From an uncultured Collinsella sp. (lineage in GTDB: Bacteria > Actinomycetota > Coriobacteriia > Coriobacteriales > Coriobacteriaceae), in NCBI GenBank assembly GCA_905207425.1, contig CAJLLB010000060.1, positions 1-11,800 on the forward strand: DNA of 11,800 nt, given 5' to 3'. The notes beneath the pieces are model-generated. The model saw nothing but the letters and a program-made list of their open reading frames with translations, was not told the DNA's origin and did no database searches. Within the stretch, counting starts at the first letter, position 1; the number at the start of each line of letters is the position of its first letter. Below, piece by piece: positions 1-6,598 of the stretch. The position numbers and the translations under genes were made by a program.

Positions 1-94
1 CTTGTTAGGGCCGCCGAACCGTGCCTCCACGGAAATGGACGGTAGCCCGAATAAAACCGTACGCGCACAGGCGTTGTGCAGACATACGGTGCAA

Positions 95-100
95 ATTATA
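95..100 (-). promoter_or_regulatory. Possible -10 box of a leftward promoter for a gene beyond the left edge
   Basis: Read on the minus strand the sequence is a perfect TATAAT. No good -35 hexamer lies 16-18 bases upstream and there is no extended -10 TG, so the call rests on the -10 alone. Downstream on the minus strand the transcript would begin with a stem-loop: ACCGTA pairs with TACGGT, with an inner GCACA/TGTGC pairing (about positions 90 down to 56). A smaller CCGTG/CACGG hairpin follows nearer the edge. This would suit a leader of a gene starting left of position 1. Confidence 0.35.
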
Positions 101-160
101 CCCTCATGGACATGTCACTTACGTGTGTCTTCGGCGGTTGGGAGCAGGGTTTATCCACTT

Positions 161-199
161 CGACCTGCCAAAGGGGGAGAGGTTTATTTTGGCAGGTTT
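161..199 (-). repeat. Hairpin repeat, copy A (inverted partner of 326-363)
   Basis: ACCTGCCAAA at 163-172 pairs with TTTGGCAGGT at 188-197, giving a 10-bp stem with a 15-base loop. The whole unit matches 326-363 in opposite orientation; the best-conserved 18 bases are 182-199 against 326-343, a perfect inverted match. The two copies face each other across the strong palindrome at 216-257. It may be a terminator-like repeat or one end of a small inverted-repeat element; no transposase is nearby. Confidence 0.65.
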
Positions 200-215
200 T
201 ATCAGGCAAAACGGC

Positions 216-257
216 AAAGGGGGCCGGCCTCGCGCTTCGGTGAGGCCGGCCCCCTTT
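216..257. terminator. Strong 16-bp GC-rich hairpin, probable transcription terminator downstream of pth
   Basis: The arm 216-231 (AAAGGGGGCCGGCCTC) is perfectly complementary to 242-257, with a 10-base loop that contains the stable CTTCGG tetraloop motif. The stem begins with AAA and ends with TTT, so either strand has a short U-run inside the stem, but no long U-tract follows. It lies about 105 bases beyond the pth stop on the leftward strand and could end that transcript. Its lack of a clear U-tract leaves the terminator role uncertain, though the hairpin itself is certain. Confidence 0.55.
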
Positions 258-325
258 GGAGCGTTGCATATGTATAGCGGCACAGGGTTTATTGCGACGC
301 AGCCGCCGCGGCGTTTCCGCAGATG

Positions 326-363
326 AAACCTGCCAAAATAAACATCTCTAAATGGTAGGTTTT
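326..363 (+). repeat. Hairpin repeat, copy B, overlapping the pth stop codon
   Basis: AAACCTGCCA at 326-335 pairs with TGGTAGGTTT at 353-362 (10 bp, one G-U), leaving a 17-base AT-rich loop. The right arm overlaps the TAA stop of pth, so the hairpin forms in the leftward mRNA immediately after the coding region. It is the inverted partner of copy A at 161-199. It could serve as mRNA 3' end protection or as part of a terminator array together with the palindrome at 216-257. Confidence 0.6.
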
Positions 364-991
364 AGTGCTTGCCGTTGGCGGAAGCGGCGCCGTTTACGTG
401 ATCGCGGGCGTAGATTACGCCGTGGACGATGGCCAGACCGGCGGCATCTGCGGCGCGGGCGCAGGTGTCCTGGAAATCCTCGGCTTCGCGGGCGCGCAGC
501 TGCTTGAGCACGTAGTCTGCCACGGCCATCTTGCCGGGAGGGTTGCCGATGCCGGTGCGGATACGGCTAAAGTCGCGGCTGCCCATCTTGTCGATGATGG
601 AGCGCAGACCGTTGTGACCGGCATGGCCTCCGCCCACCTTAACACGCACGTCGCCGGCGGGAATATCGAGCTCGTCGTGGATGACGAGCAGCTCCTCGGC
701 CTTGATCTTGTACTCGCGGCAGAGCTTGGAGATGGGCCCGCCCGAGGTGTTCATGTACGACTGCGGCTTGACCAGTACAATCTGGCGCTTGCCGTTCTCT
801 TCCTCGGCATCGTTGATGTTGATGAGCGCGACCTCGGCGCCTGCTTGGTTTTTCCAGTACGTGACGCCGGCCTGACGGGCCAGCTCGTCGATCGCCTTAA
901 AACCGGCGTTGTGGCGGGTCTCGGCATACTCATCGCCAGGGTTGCCAAGTCCGGCAACCATGCGAATCTTAAGCGGCTGTGCAGCTGCCAT
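362..991 (-). CDS. pth: Peptidyl-tRNA hydrolase
   Basis: Pth cleaves the ester bond of peptidyl-tRNAs released prematurely from ribosomes and so recycles tRNA in the cytoplasm. The 209-residue product has the full family signature near the N-terminus (GLGNPG, then TRHNAGF) with the catalytic His at residue 27. The other active-site residues are also present: Asn81 in KPQSYMN, Asp106 in HDELDIPAG and Asn127 in GHAGHNG. Length is close to the usual ~190 residues. The frame is open back to position 1096, but the chosen ATG is preceded at good spacing by AAGGA; an overlapping ATG two codons upstream is too close to that site. Upstream lies an inserted region that separates it from prs, its usual neighbour, so it probably needs its own promoter. 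A hairpin begins right at its stop codon. Confidence 0.96.
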   Translation of the reverse strand: MAAAQPLKIRMVAGLGNPGDEYAETRHNAGFKAIDELARQAGVTYWKNQAGAEVALININDAEEENGKRQIVLVKPQSYMNTSGGPISKLCREYKIKAEELLVIHDELDIPAGDVRVKVGGGHAGHNGLRSIIDKMGSRDFSRIRTGIGNPPGKMAVADYVLKQLRAREAEDFQDTCARAADAAGLAIVHGVIYARDHVNGAASANGKH

Positions 992-1044
992 GTTCATCCT
1001 TTCGTTGATTTGTCGCCTGCTATGGTGAGCGACCCTGTTGCCGC

Positions 1045-1050
1045 TGTCAA
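1045..1050 (-). promoter_or_regulatory. Candidate -35 hexamer for pth
   Basis: The minus strand reads TTGACA, a perfect -35 consensus, 54 bases upstream of the pth start. The matching -10 is poor: CACCAT or ACCATA lie at 17-18 bases. Because prs ends in its own terminator and an element lies between, pth likely needs a local promoter, and this is the best candidate seen between the element at 1106-1309 and the gene. Confidence 0.3.
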
Positions 1051-1105
1051 ATGGAGGGCAATTGAGGTTGTTTGGGGGCGTTTGGACGGCCGTCAAAATC
1101 CGAGG

Positions 1106-1309
1106 TGGACAGTTAGTTCAGATACGTATAAGTTCTGAGGACTCGAATTGCTCAATTCAATGCCGATACGTTGTTTTGGAACTTTAGTTAGTCCATATGA
1201 CGCTGTTTTGAAGTCTACCCCGCTTTCAAATAGGGCGAATGGTATAGAGATAGCTGCAAAACAGCCTAATTCAATGTGTCTATTTATACGTATTTGAACT
1301 AACTGTCCA
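1106..1309. mobile_element. MITE-like element 1 (204 bp) with 26-bp terminal inverted repeats
   Basis: The left end starts TGGACAGTTAGTTCA at 1106 and continues to about 1131 through the palindromic ATACGTAT. The right end, read inward from 1309, matches it at 25 of 26 positions. No open frame inside looks like a gene and there is no transposase, so it is at best a non-autonomous element. The interior is AT-rich (22 of 60 bases G/C at 1141-1200, against 39 of 60 at 4321-4380 in glmU). It contains an inverted pair GCTGTTTTG (1202-1210) / CAAAACAGC (1257-1265) and two direct copies of AATTCAATG. No target-site duplication is visible. The left end is identical over 27 bases to that of the element at 2634-2835. 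Confidence 0.75.
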
Positions 1310-1342
1310 GCCCTGTTCGACGGCGCACGGGTGATTCGCCGT

Positions 1343-2470
1343 TTAGACCGGCGCAAGGCCGATTCCGGCCCGCAGAGCGTTGAGCCAAGCGGCCTGACGC
1401 TTGCGATAGCCCTTGATGCGATATCGGAATCGGACTCCTGCGAGTCGATGCATCGTTTGGGCGAAGGCTTCGAGTGCAACAAGGTCTTTCATTTGGTCGC
1501 GATTGATAACCAGGACGTGGATGCCCATTGCCTTGAGGCCATTATTTCGATTGCCATCGTGGATGCGAGCGTTTTGAAGCTCATGCCCAATTCCGTTGTA
1601 TTCGTTGTCGACTCCGGCGGCCGGGCAATATAGGTCGCAGATGGCGTAAGGGATGCCGGAGGACATGTTAACCGCAAGAGTGTCGAAGTCGATTCGATAG
1701 TTGAGTAGCAGGCCTCCCATGGGCAGGCTGCAACATCCGAATCCGCCAAAGCGCATGGGCGCTCCGAGAACGGCTAACATTAGGGATTCGGCTGGGGATG
1801 CAGATCCGGGTCGGGCAAGCTTGACTGCCGTGCGAAACGAGGTGTATGAGCTACTTTTGGCGAAGCGCGCGACCGCCTCGAGATCTTCGATGGTCGTGGC
1901 GGGCTCGCATTTGTAGTGCGCCTGTTCGTAGCGGGTTTCGTTCTGCTGTTTGGCTGCCGACTGGCCGCCCAGGCAATCAAGATCGCCCGTCGCTGCGCAG
2001 CTATCGCCCTTGGGCCAGATGTCGTCATAGGCGATGGGGTAGGTTGCCTCGGGCGGAAGGGAGTAGGTTCCGAGCAGCTCCATAAGGAGCATCAAGGTTT
2101 TGGCGACCGATTCATTTTTAGAACAAAGCATGGCTGTCATGGCAGGAGACGTTGCGTAGATGTCGGCCTCGACGTGCATAATTGCACCTTCAGGAAGCGG
2201 AGCGGAGAGAATATGCTGAAGAAGTCGCTTGTCGGGGCGTCTGTTGTCTTCGTTTGAAACGAGAAGATCGAGTAGTTCGGAATCATCTTCATTCCAGGCG
2301 TCGAGTATCGAAAGTGCGCCAAAGTCTATCGCGTCATTATTGGGAATGCAGCTAGCCAAGGCCTGTGCTTGCTGTTCACTATCAACGGAGTCCCAGGGTA
2401 GGGCAGAGTACGCCCGTCGTGCGCGACGAATTGCGCGGAGGGCGGAGAAATGTGAAATCACGGTCGTCAT
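1343..2470 (-). CDS. Putative PD-(D/E)XK (DUF559-like) nuclease-fold protein of coriobacterial type
   Basis: The protein has 375 residues, is soluble, and has no signal peptide or membrane segment. The N-terminal half (residues 5-140) resembles proteins common in Collinsella/Eggerthella relatives that combine an uncharacterised N-terminal region with a nuclease-like C-terminal domain. In the C-terminal half, SPAESLML (224-231), Asp279, Glu290 in NEYNG, His296, then Asp305...NRNN and an LKAMGI strand (312-317) follow the order seen in DUF559/Vsr-like endonucleases. The usual catalytic Lys is not obvious, so activity is doubtful. The ATG at 2470 lacks a clear Shine-Dalgarno; a GTG three codons in is no better. 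Base composition is lower-GC than the neighbours (27 of 60 at 2281-2340). It sits alone between two elements with shared ends, between prs and pth, which suggests acquisition. A role in defence or DNA transactions is a guess; the fold assignment is from motif reading only. Confidence 0.7.
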   Translation of the reverse strand: MTTVISHFSALRAIRRARRAYSALPWDSVDSEQQAQALASCIPNNDAIDFGALSILDAWNEDDSELLDLLVSNEDNRRPDKRLLQHILSAPLPEGAIMHVEADIYATSPAMTAMLCSKNESVAKTLMLLMELLGTYSLPPEATYPIAYDDIWPKGDSCAATGDLDCLGGQSAAKQQNETRYEQAHYKCEPATTIEDLEAVARFAKSSSYTSFRTAVKLARPGSASPAESLMLAVLGAPMRFGGFGCCSLPMGGLLLNYRIDFDTLAVNMSSGIPYAICDLYCPAAGVDNEYNGIGHELQNARIHDGNRNNGLKAMGIHVLVINRDQMKDLVALEAFAQTMHRLAGVRFRYRIKGYRKRQAAWLNALRAGIGLAPV

Positions 2471-2633
2471 AGCTATAACGTACTAAGTTGGCGGCAGAAT
2501 GCGACCGCCATACCGTTCTTTTCGCTCAGCGGGGCGCTGTGCGCCATGAACGGCTGGGTGTTATGAAATCGATGGAATCGGTTGAGGGGATTGCAGGAAA
2601 TTGAGCTCTGCCGCGAAGGTTGACGATAGCTAC
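2471..2633 (-). other. Structured region upstream of the nuclease-like gene
   Basis: Gene-free stretch between the start of the leftward gene at 2470 and the element at 2634. It holds a TGGCGG/CCGCCA hairpin (2489-2494 with 2505-2510) and a nested stem-loop, CCGTTC/GAACGG (2513-2518 with 2548-2553) enclosing GGCGC-TGT-GCGCC (2533-2545). TAGTAC lies 9-14 bases before the ATG and could be a -10 for a leaderless mRNA, but no convincing -35 was found. The rest (2554-2633) shows nothing recognisable. Confidence 0.35.
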
Positions 2634-2835
2634 TGGACAGTTAGTTCAGATACGTATAAGGCGACGGGCATTCGAGGCGTTTCTAAGGGCCTTCGAGGGT
2701 GATTTGAGGGTAAATATGCGGCGGTTGTACTCGAAAACGATGAGCTTTGGGCGGCATGGCATCCGCCGGGGAGCTCAGAAGGCTCCGAACGGCCCTTTGG
2801 GGCTTTAAAAAATACGTATCTGAACCAATTGTCCA
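2634..2835. mobile_element. MITE-like element 2 (202 bp) with 24-bp terminal inverted repeats
   Basis: The left end from 2634 is the same as that of the element at 1106 over 27 bases. The right end, read inward from 2835, is TGGACAATTGGTTCA followed by GATACGTAT and matches the left end at 22 of 24 positions. The interior is GC-richer and different from element 1. It can fold: AAGGGCC...TTCGAG near 2685-2697 faces CTCCGAAC...GGCCCTT near 2783-2797, and a GGCGG/CCGCC stem is nested inside GAGCT/AGCTC. No coding gene, no transposase and no visible target duplication. It ends 22 bases before the prs terminator. Confidence 0.75.
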
Positions 2836-2856
2836 GGGAAGGTTGGCGAGGGATAG

Positions 2857-2888
2857 AAAAAGGGCCGGAAGCGAGCTTCCGACCCTTT
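2857..2888 (-). terminator. Intrinsic terminator of prs
   Basis: On the minus strand AAAGGG-CGGAAGC pairs with GCTTCCG-CCCTTT, interrupted by one mismatch (2865/2882), and is followed by a U-run of five then CTATC. It lies 34 bases past the prs stop codon, the expected place and orientation. This separates prs transcription from the inserted region and pth. Confidence 0.88.
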
Positions 2889-2921
2889 AAAAGCATCAAA
2901 GATGATGCGATGCGCGTTGGA

Positions 2922-3908
2922 CTACAGCGCGAAGTCGCCGCCGACGAGCGTGGAGACGGGCTCCTCGTGGTAAACGGCGGAGATGGCCTGAGCGAACTCC
3001 TCGGCGACCGAGATGGTCTTGATCTTGCCGCCGACCTCGACGGGAATGGCGTCGGTGACGAGGCACTCGACGATCGGGGCGTCGTTCAGACGCTCGATGG
3101 CCGGACCGGAGAAGATGCCGTGGGTGGCGCAGACGTAGATGTCGCCAGCGCCCATAGCCTTGAGCTCCTTGACGTTGGCGCACAGGGTGCCAGCGGTGTC
3201 GATCATGTCGTCGTTGATGATGCAGGTCTTGCCCTTGATGTCACCGATGATGCCCATGACCTCGGCGGCGTTGTGGCGCGGACGGCCCTTGTGGGCGATG
3301 GCCAGGTCGCAGCCGAGCATGTCGGACAGCTTCTTGGCGGCCTTGGCGCGGCCCACGTCGGGGGAGACGACAACCAGGTTGTCGGTGTCGAAGTTCATGG
3401 CGTTGTAGTACTGGCCAAACAGCGGCAGTGCGGACAGGTGGTTGACCGGGATATCAAAGAAGCCCTGGATCTGACCCTGGTGCAGGTCGAGGGTGATGAT
3501 GCGGTCGACGCCGGCGCGCTCGAGCAGGTTGGCGACGAGGCGGGCGGTGATGGGCTCGCGCGGGCCGGCCTTGCGGTCCTGGCGGGCATAGCCGTAGTGG
3601 GTGATGACGGCGGTGATGGAGCGGGCGGATGCACGCTTGGCAGCGTCGGTGGCGATGAGCAGCTCCATGAGCATGTCGTTGACGTTGCCGCCGGCCACGG
3701 ACTGAATCAGGAAGACGTCGGCGCCGCGGACGGTCTCGTCGTAGCGGGCGTAAATCTCACCGTTGGCGAACTGCTTTAGCGTAAGGCCCGAAAGCTCGAC
3801 CCCAAGGTACTCAGCGATCTTCTGAGCGAGGGGACGGTTGGAGGAACCGGAATACACGCGGATGGACTTGCGCATATTCTCCGACTTCTCGGGATCATTA
3901 ATCGGCAT
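2922..3908 (-). CDS. prs: Ribose-phosphate pyrophosphokinase (PRPP synthase, class I)
   Basis: The enzyme makes PRPP from ribose 5-phosphate and ATP, feeding purine, pyrimidine, NAD, His and Trp synthesis in the cytoplasm. The 328-residue product matches the usual ~315-330. Visible motifs are FANGE (47-51), YGYARQDRK (105-113) for ATP binding, the DLHQGQIQGFF stretch (141-151) with His143, HKGR (206-209) carrying the catalytic-loop Lys207 and Arg209, and the PRPP-binding loop DDMIDTAGT (233-241). The family usually has KRR where this protein has KGR, with both catalytic positions retained. The ATG at 3908 is preceded by AAGGAG at about 7 bases. It lies just downstream of glmU in the same direction, but a terminator sits between them and a -10-like box at 3955-3960 suggests its own promoter. 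Confidence 0.97.
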   Translation of the reverse strand: MPINDPEKSENMRKSIRVYSGSSNRPLAQKIAEYLGVELSGLTLKQFANGEIYARYDETVRGADVFLIQSVAGGNVNDMLMELLIATDAAKRASARSITAVITHYGYARQDRKAGPREPITARLVANLLERAGVDRIITLDLHQGQIQGFFDIPVNHLSALPLFGQYYNAMNFDTDNLVVVSPDVGRAKAAKKLSDMLGCDLAIAHKGRPRHNAAEVMGIIGDIKGKTCIINDDMIDTAGTLCANVKELKAMGAGDIYVCATHGIFSGPAIERLNDAPIVECLVTDAIPVEVGGKIKTISVAEEFAQAISAVYHEEPVSTLVGGDFAL

Positions 3909-3954
3909 TACCCTTCTCCTTTATACATCGAATGCCATATAGATGCCTTTTTGC

Positions 3955-3960
3955 ATTGTA
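3955..3960 (-). promoter_or_regulatory. Candidate -10 box of the prs promoter
   Basis: TACAAT on the minus strand, 47 bases upstream of the prs ATG and downstream of the glmU terminator. The -35 region at 17 bases (CCGATT) is weak. The position, in a relatively AT-rich stretch between a terminator and a strong ribosome binding site, supports it. Confidence 0.4.
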
Positions 3961-4051
3961 ACCGTGCGGCGGGGTTAATCGGGTCTTGATAACGTCTTTA
4001 CCGTCAACGGACACGAACCGACCACTCATCCGGTCGCGCAGGTCACGATAG

Positions 4052-4085
4052 AAAAAGGAGCCGTCCCCATGGAACAGCTCCTTTT
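4052..4085 (-). terminator. Intrinsic terminator of glmU
   Basis: AAAAGGAGC pairs with GCTCCTTTT (9 bp, loop of about 15 bases). On the leftward strand it is followed by a run of five U and then CTATC. It starts 15 bases after the glmU stop. Confidence 0.88.
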
Positions 4086-4100
4086 GTGCTTGGTGAAACG

Positions 4101-5513
4101 TTATGCCTCGTCGTCCTCGTGCAGACGACGGCGATAATCGGCGGCCCAGCCCTCAATATTTACCTGACGGGCGCGGCCCAGACCGAGTGCGTCGGCCGGG
4201 ACCGGCTCGGTGATGACGGAGCCGGCGGCCACGAGCGCACCGTCGCCAATCTGGGCGGGCGCGACCATCATGGTGTCAGAACCGATGAAGGCATCCTTGC
4301 CGATGACGGTCTTGTGCTTGTGGACGCCGTCGTAGTTGCAGGTGATAGAGCCCGCGCCTACGTTGACGCCGGAGCCCATGGTGGTGTCGCCGATGTAGGA
4401 CAGGTGGGGCACCTTGGAACCCTCGCCGATCGTGGACTTCTTGATTTCCACGTGCGTACCGGCCTTGGAGCCGTCGAGCATGTGGGTGCCCGGGCGCAGG
4501 TAGGCGCGCGGGCCGCAGTCGACGCCGTTCTCGATGACGGCCTCGATGGCGATGGTCTCATCGATGGTGCAGCCGCTGCCGACGGTGGTGTCGGTGAGGC
4601 GACTGTTGGGGCCGAGCTGGCACTCCTCGCCCACGGTGACGTGGCCGATCAGGTGCGTCTGCGGCCACACGACGGTGTCGCGGCCGATAACGGCATCGGG
4701 GCCGATCCAGGCCTGCGTGGGGTCGATGAAGGTAACGCCCTCGGCCATCCAGTGCTCGTTGATGCGGTCGCGCGCGATAGCGGTGAGCTGCGCGAGCTGG
4801 ATGCGGCTGTTGACGCCCAGGCCATCGCGGTAGTCATCGCAGTGGAAGATGGAGACGGCCTGGCCGTGGCTTTTGAGAATCTCGAGCATGTCGGGCAGGT
4901 AGTACTCGGATTGCGCGTTGTCGTTGCCGATCTCGTTAATGTGGGCGGCGAGCTGCGCGCCGTCGAAGGCGTAGCAGCCGGCGTTGCACTCCAGCAGCGT
5001 GGCGGCCTGCTCGGGCGTGCAGTCCTTCTGCTCGATGATGCGCTCGATCTGGCCGTCGGCGCCCAGCTTGATGCGGCCGTAGCCGAAAGGATCGGGCGGG
5101 GTCATGGTCATGACGGTGCAGGCGAGCTCGCCGGTGGCGACGGTCTGCGCGAACTTGGCGACGGTGTCGGCGGTGATGAGCGGCAAGTCGCCGTTGAGCA
5201 CGACGACCGGGCCCTCGGTGATGCCGCAGGCCTCGAGTGCGACCTTCACGGCGTGACCGGTGCCAAGGCGCTCGGCCTGCTCGACGCACTCGACCTTGGT
5301 GGCGCTGCTGGCGTAGGCGCCGTCGATCAGGGCGCGCATCTCGTCGGCGTGGCTGCCGATGACGACCACGACGCGGCTGCAGCCGGCCTTGATGGTAGCG
5401 TCGACGATCCACTGGACCATGGGCTTGCCCAGGATCTTGTGCGAAACCTTGCAGTGGTTCGACTTCATGCGGGTGCCCTCGCCGGCAGCGAGGATAATTG
5501 CGGTTGCGTCCAT
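4101..5513 (-). CDS. glmU: Bifunctional GlcN-1-P acetyltransferase / GlcNAc-1-P uridyltransferase
   Basis: GlmU acetylates glucosamine 1-phosphate and then joins it to UTP, making UDP-GlcNAc for peptidoglycan and other glycans. The 470-residue product (E. coli enzyme: 456) has both domains. The N-terminal nucleotidyltransferase shows LAAGEGTRMKS (8-18), EQAERLGTGH (78-87) and NGDLP (107-111). The C-terminal left-handed beta-helix of hexapeptide repeats spans roughly 265-440, with YLRPGT (338-343), the catalytic His370 in VPHLSYIGD, and CNYDG (392-396). The frame is open upstream to 5756, but the ATG at 5513 has AGGAG five bases before it and starts exactly at the conserved N-terminus. The C-terminal acidic tail (HEDDEA) has no evident function. 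It is divergent from the ECF operon across a ~190-bp shared upstream region, and is followed by its own terminator, then prs. Confidence 0.97.
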   Translation of the reverse strand: MDATAIILAAGEGTRMKSNHCKVSHKILGKPMVQWIVDATIKAGCSRVVVVIGSHADEMRALIDGAYASSATKVECVEQAERLGTGHAVKVALEACGITEGPVVVLNGDLPLITADTVAKFAQTVATGELACTVMTMTPPDPFGYGRIKLGADGQIERIIEQKDCTPEQAATLLECNAGCYAFDGAQLAAHINEIGNDNAQSEYYLPDMLEILKSHGQAVSIFHCDDYRDGLGVNSRIQLAQLTAIARDRINEHWMAEGVTFIDPTQAWIGPDAVIGRDTVVWPQTHLIGHVTVGEECQLGPNSRLTDTTVGSGCTIDETIAIEAVIENGVDCGPRAYLRPGTHMLDGSKAGTHVEIKKSTIGEGSKVPHLSYIGDTTMGSGVNVGAGSITCNYDGVHKHKTVIGKDAFIGSDTMMVAPAQIGDGALVAAGSVITEPVPADALGLGRARQVNIEGWAADYRRRLHEDDEA

Positions 5514-5545
5514 GTGATCTCCTGTTACGTTATAGAGACGTGTGT

Positions 5546-5573
5546 TTGGAAACGATACACGGCGCAATATGAT
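5546..5573 (+). promoter_or_regulatory. Candidate promoter of the ECF transporter operon
   Basis: TTGGAA (5546-5551), 16-base spacer, TATGAT (5568-5573): reasonable matches to both hexamers. It would leave a leader of about 125 bases before ecfT. On the opposite strand the overlapping TATCAT (5569-5574) could serve glmU, with a weak TTACGC 19 bases upstream of it. No known riboswitch consensus (TPP, FMN, cobalamin, preQ1) was recognised in the leader. Confidence 0.35.
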
Positions 5574-5704
5574 ACCGCAGGCATATGTTGAGCGCGTAAC
5601 GATTGATGCGCGGCAGCTGAGGCTTGGGCCGGCGGTACGGCGTTTGCGCTGGTTGTGTATGGTGGCGGCGCTGCGGCGTTGACGTTTGAGCGAGGGGGGT
5701 GGGG

Positions 5705-6598
5705 ATGCCCGTGGACACCATGCGAGAGGAATCGGGCAACGAACCCGTCGCGGCATTTTCGATGTCGCATCCGGCGGTGCCGGCGCTCTACATGGTGCTG
5801 ACGTTGGGGCTCACCATGTTCTCGATGCAACCGGTGCTGATTGCGCTATCGCTTGCGGGCGGGTTGGCGTACGGGCTTGCGACGCGCGGTGTTGCGCGCA
5901 CGTTGGGCGCGCTTCGCTGGCAGCTGCCGGTGATTTTGATCATTGCGGTGCTCAATCCGCTGTTTAGTGCATCGGGCTCGACGGAGCTGTTTCGTATTGG
6001 CATGCGTGCGGTGTATCTAGAGAGCATGGTTTACGGCCTGTGCATGGGCGGGCTGTTCGTGGCGAGCGTGCTGTGGTTTGAGGCCGCGGCGTCGATGCTC
6101 GAATACGACAAGGTACTTGCGCTTTTGGGCAACGCCGCGCCGGTGCTCGCGCTCATGATCTCGATGTGCATGCGGCTTATCCCGCAGTTTTTACGCCGCG
6201 GTCGTACGGTACTGGCGGTGCAGGATGCGATTGATGTGCCGGGTCGCGCGCCGGCCGATCCCGTGCGTTCGCGCCTACGGGCATCGAGCGTGTTGATGGG
6301 CTGGGGCATGGAAGATTCGCTGGAGCGCGCGGACGCCATGCGCTCCCGTGGATGGGGCGCCGCGACACGTCGCACGACGTACGCGCGGTATCGGCTGGGT
6401 CGCGGCGATGTTGCCGCGCTGGTTGGGCTTGCGGTGTTTGGTGCCGCTGCGGTGGCGGTGGCATGGACCGCGACAACGCAGTATTCGTTTTACCCGCAAC
6501 TATCGGTGCCGGCGCCGTGGCTGGGCTATGTCGTGTACGCTGCCTGGATGATGCTGCCCTGCGTGTTGCATGCGATCGATGAGAAGAGGTTCGGCTGA
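5705..6598 (+). CDS. ecfT: ECF transporter transmembrane subunit EcfT (CbiQ-like)
   Basis: EcfT is the membrane scaffold that links the substrate-binding S subunit to the ATPases in energy-coupling factor importers. The 297-residue protein has hydrophobic segments around 24-56, 72-86, 105-127, 137-160 (partly amphipathic), 235-256 and 272-292. Between the latter groups is the long cytoplasmic coupling region, ending in SLERADAMRSRGW (205-217), the AxRxRG-type motif that contacts the ATPases. An earlier Arg-rich stretch, RRGRTVLAVQDA (164-175), fits the first coupling helix. The GTG at 5699 is in frame, but the ATG at 5705 is better spaced from the AGGGGG at 5693-5698. Its TGA overlaps the ATG of the ATPase gene by one base, so the two are probably translationally coupled. 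Confidence 0.9.
   Translation: MPVDTMREESGNEPVAAFSMSHPAVPALYMVLTLGLTMFSMQPVLIALSLAGGLAYGLATRGVARTLGALRWQLPVILIIAVLNPLFSASGSTELFRIGMRAVYLESMVYGLCMGGLFVASVLWFEAAASMLEYDKVLALLGNAAPVLALMISMCMRLIPQFLRRGRTVLAVQDAIDVPGRAPADPVRSRLRASSVLMGWGMEDSLERADAMRSRGWGAATRRTTYARYRLGRGDVAALVGLAVFGAAAVAVAWTATTQYSFYPQLSVPAPWLGYVVYAAWMMLPCVLHAIDEKRFG

Noticed and set aside
1..95. L10-type ribosomal protein leader
   Set aside because: The hairpins suggested it, but the conserved leader motifs I know were not matched and the downstream gene is outside the window.
992..1096. N-terminal extension of pth
   Set aside because: The extra 35 residues lack conservation features, and the ribosome binding site and conserved N-terminus support the start at 991.
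365..1138. 257-codon open frame on the plus strand opposite pth
   Set aside because: Antisense to pth with no recognisable domain or ribosome site; it runs into the repeat element.
1106..2835. Complete composite transposon
   Set aside because: No transposase or integrase is encoded and no target-site duplication was seen at either element or around the pair, so only a MITE-like status is claimed.
2829..3779. 316-codon open frame on the plus strand opposite prs
   Set aside because: Antisense shadow of prs with the same biased composition; no family features.
4086..5591. 501-codon open frame on the plus strand opposite glmU
   Set aside because: It lies antisense to a clear glmU gene. The translation is Gly/Ala/Val/Asp-rich low complexity, typical of the reverse strand of high-GC genes.
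5574..5704. Riboswitch in the ECF operon leader
   Set aside because: A CTGAG-like string resembles part of a TPP element, but the other conserved blocks are missing; no other class matched.
5514..5756. N-terminal extension of glmU
   Set aside because: The frame is open, but the conserved nucleotidyltransferase start and AGGAG site place the start at 5513.
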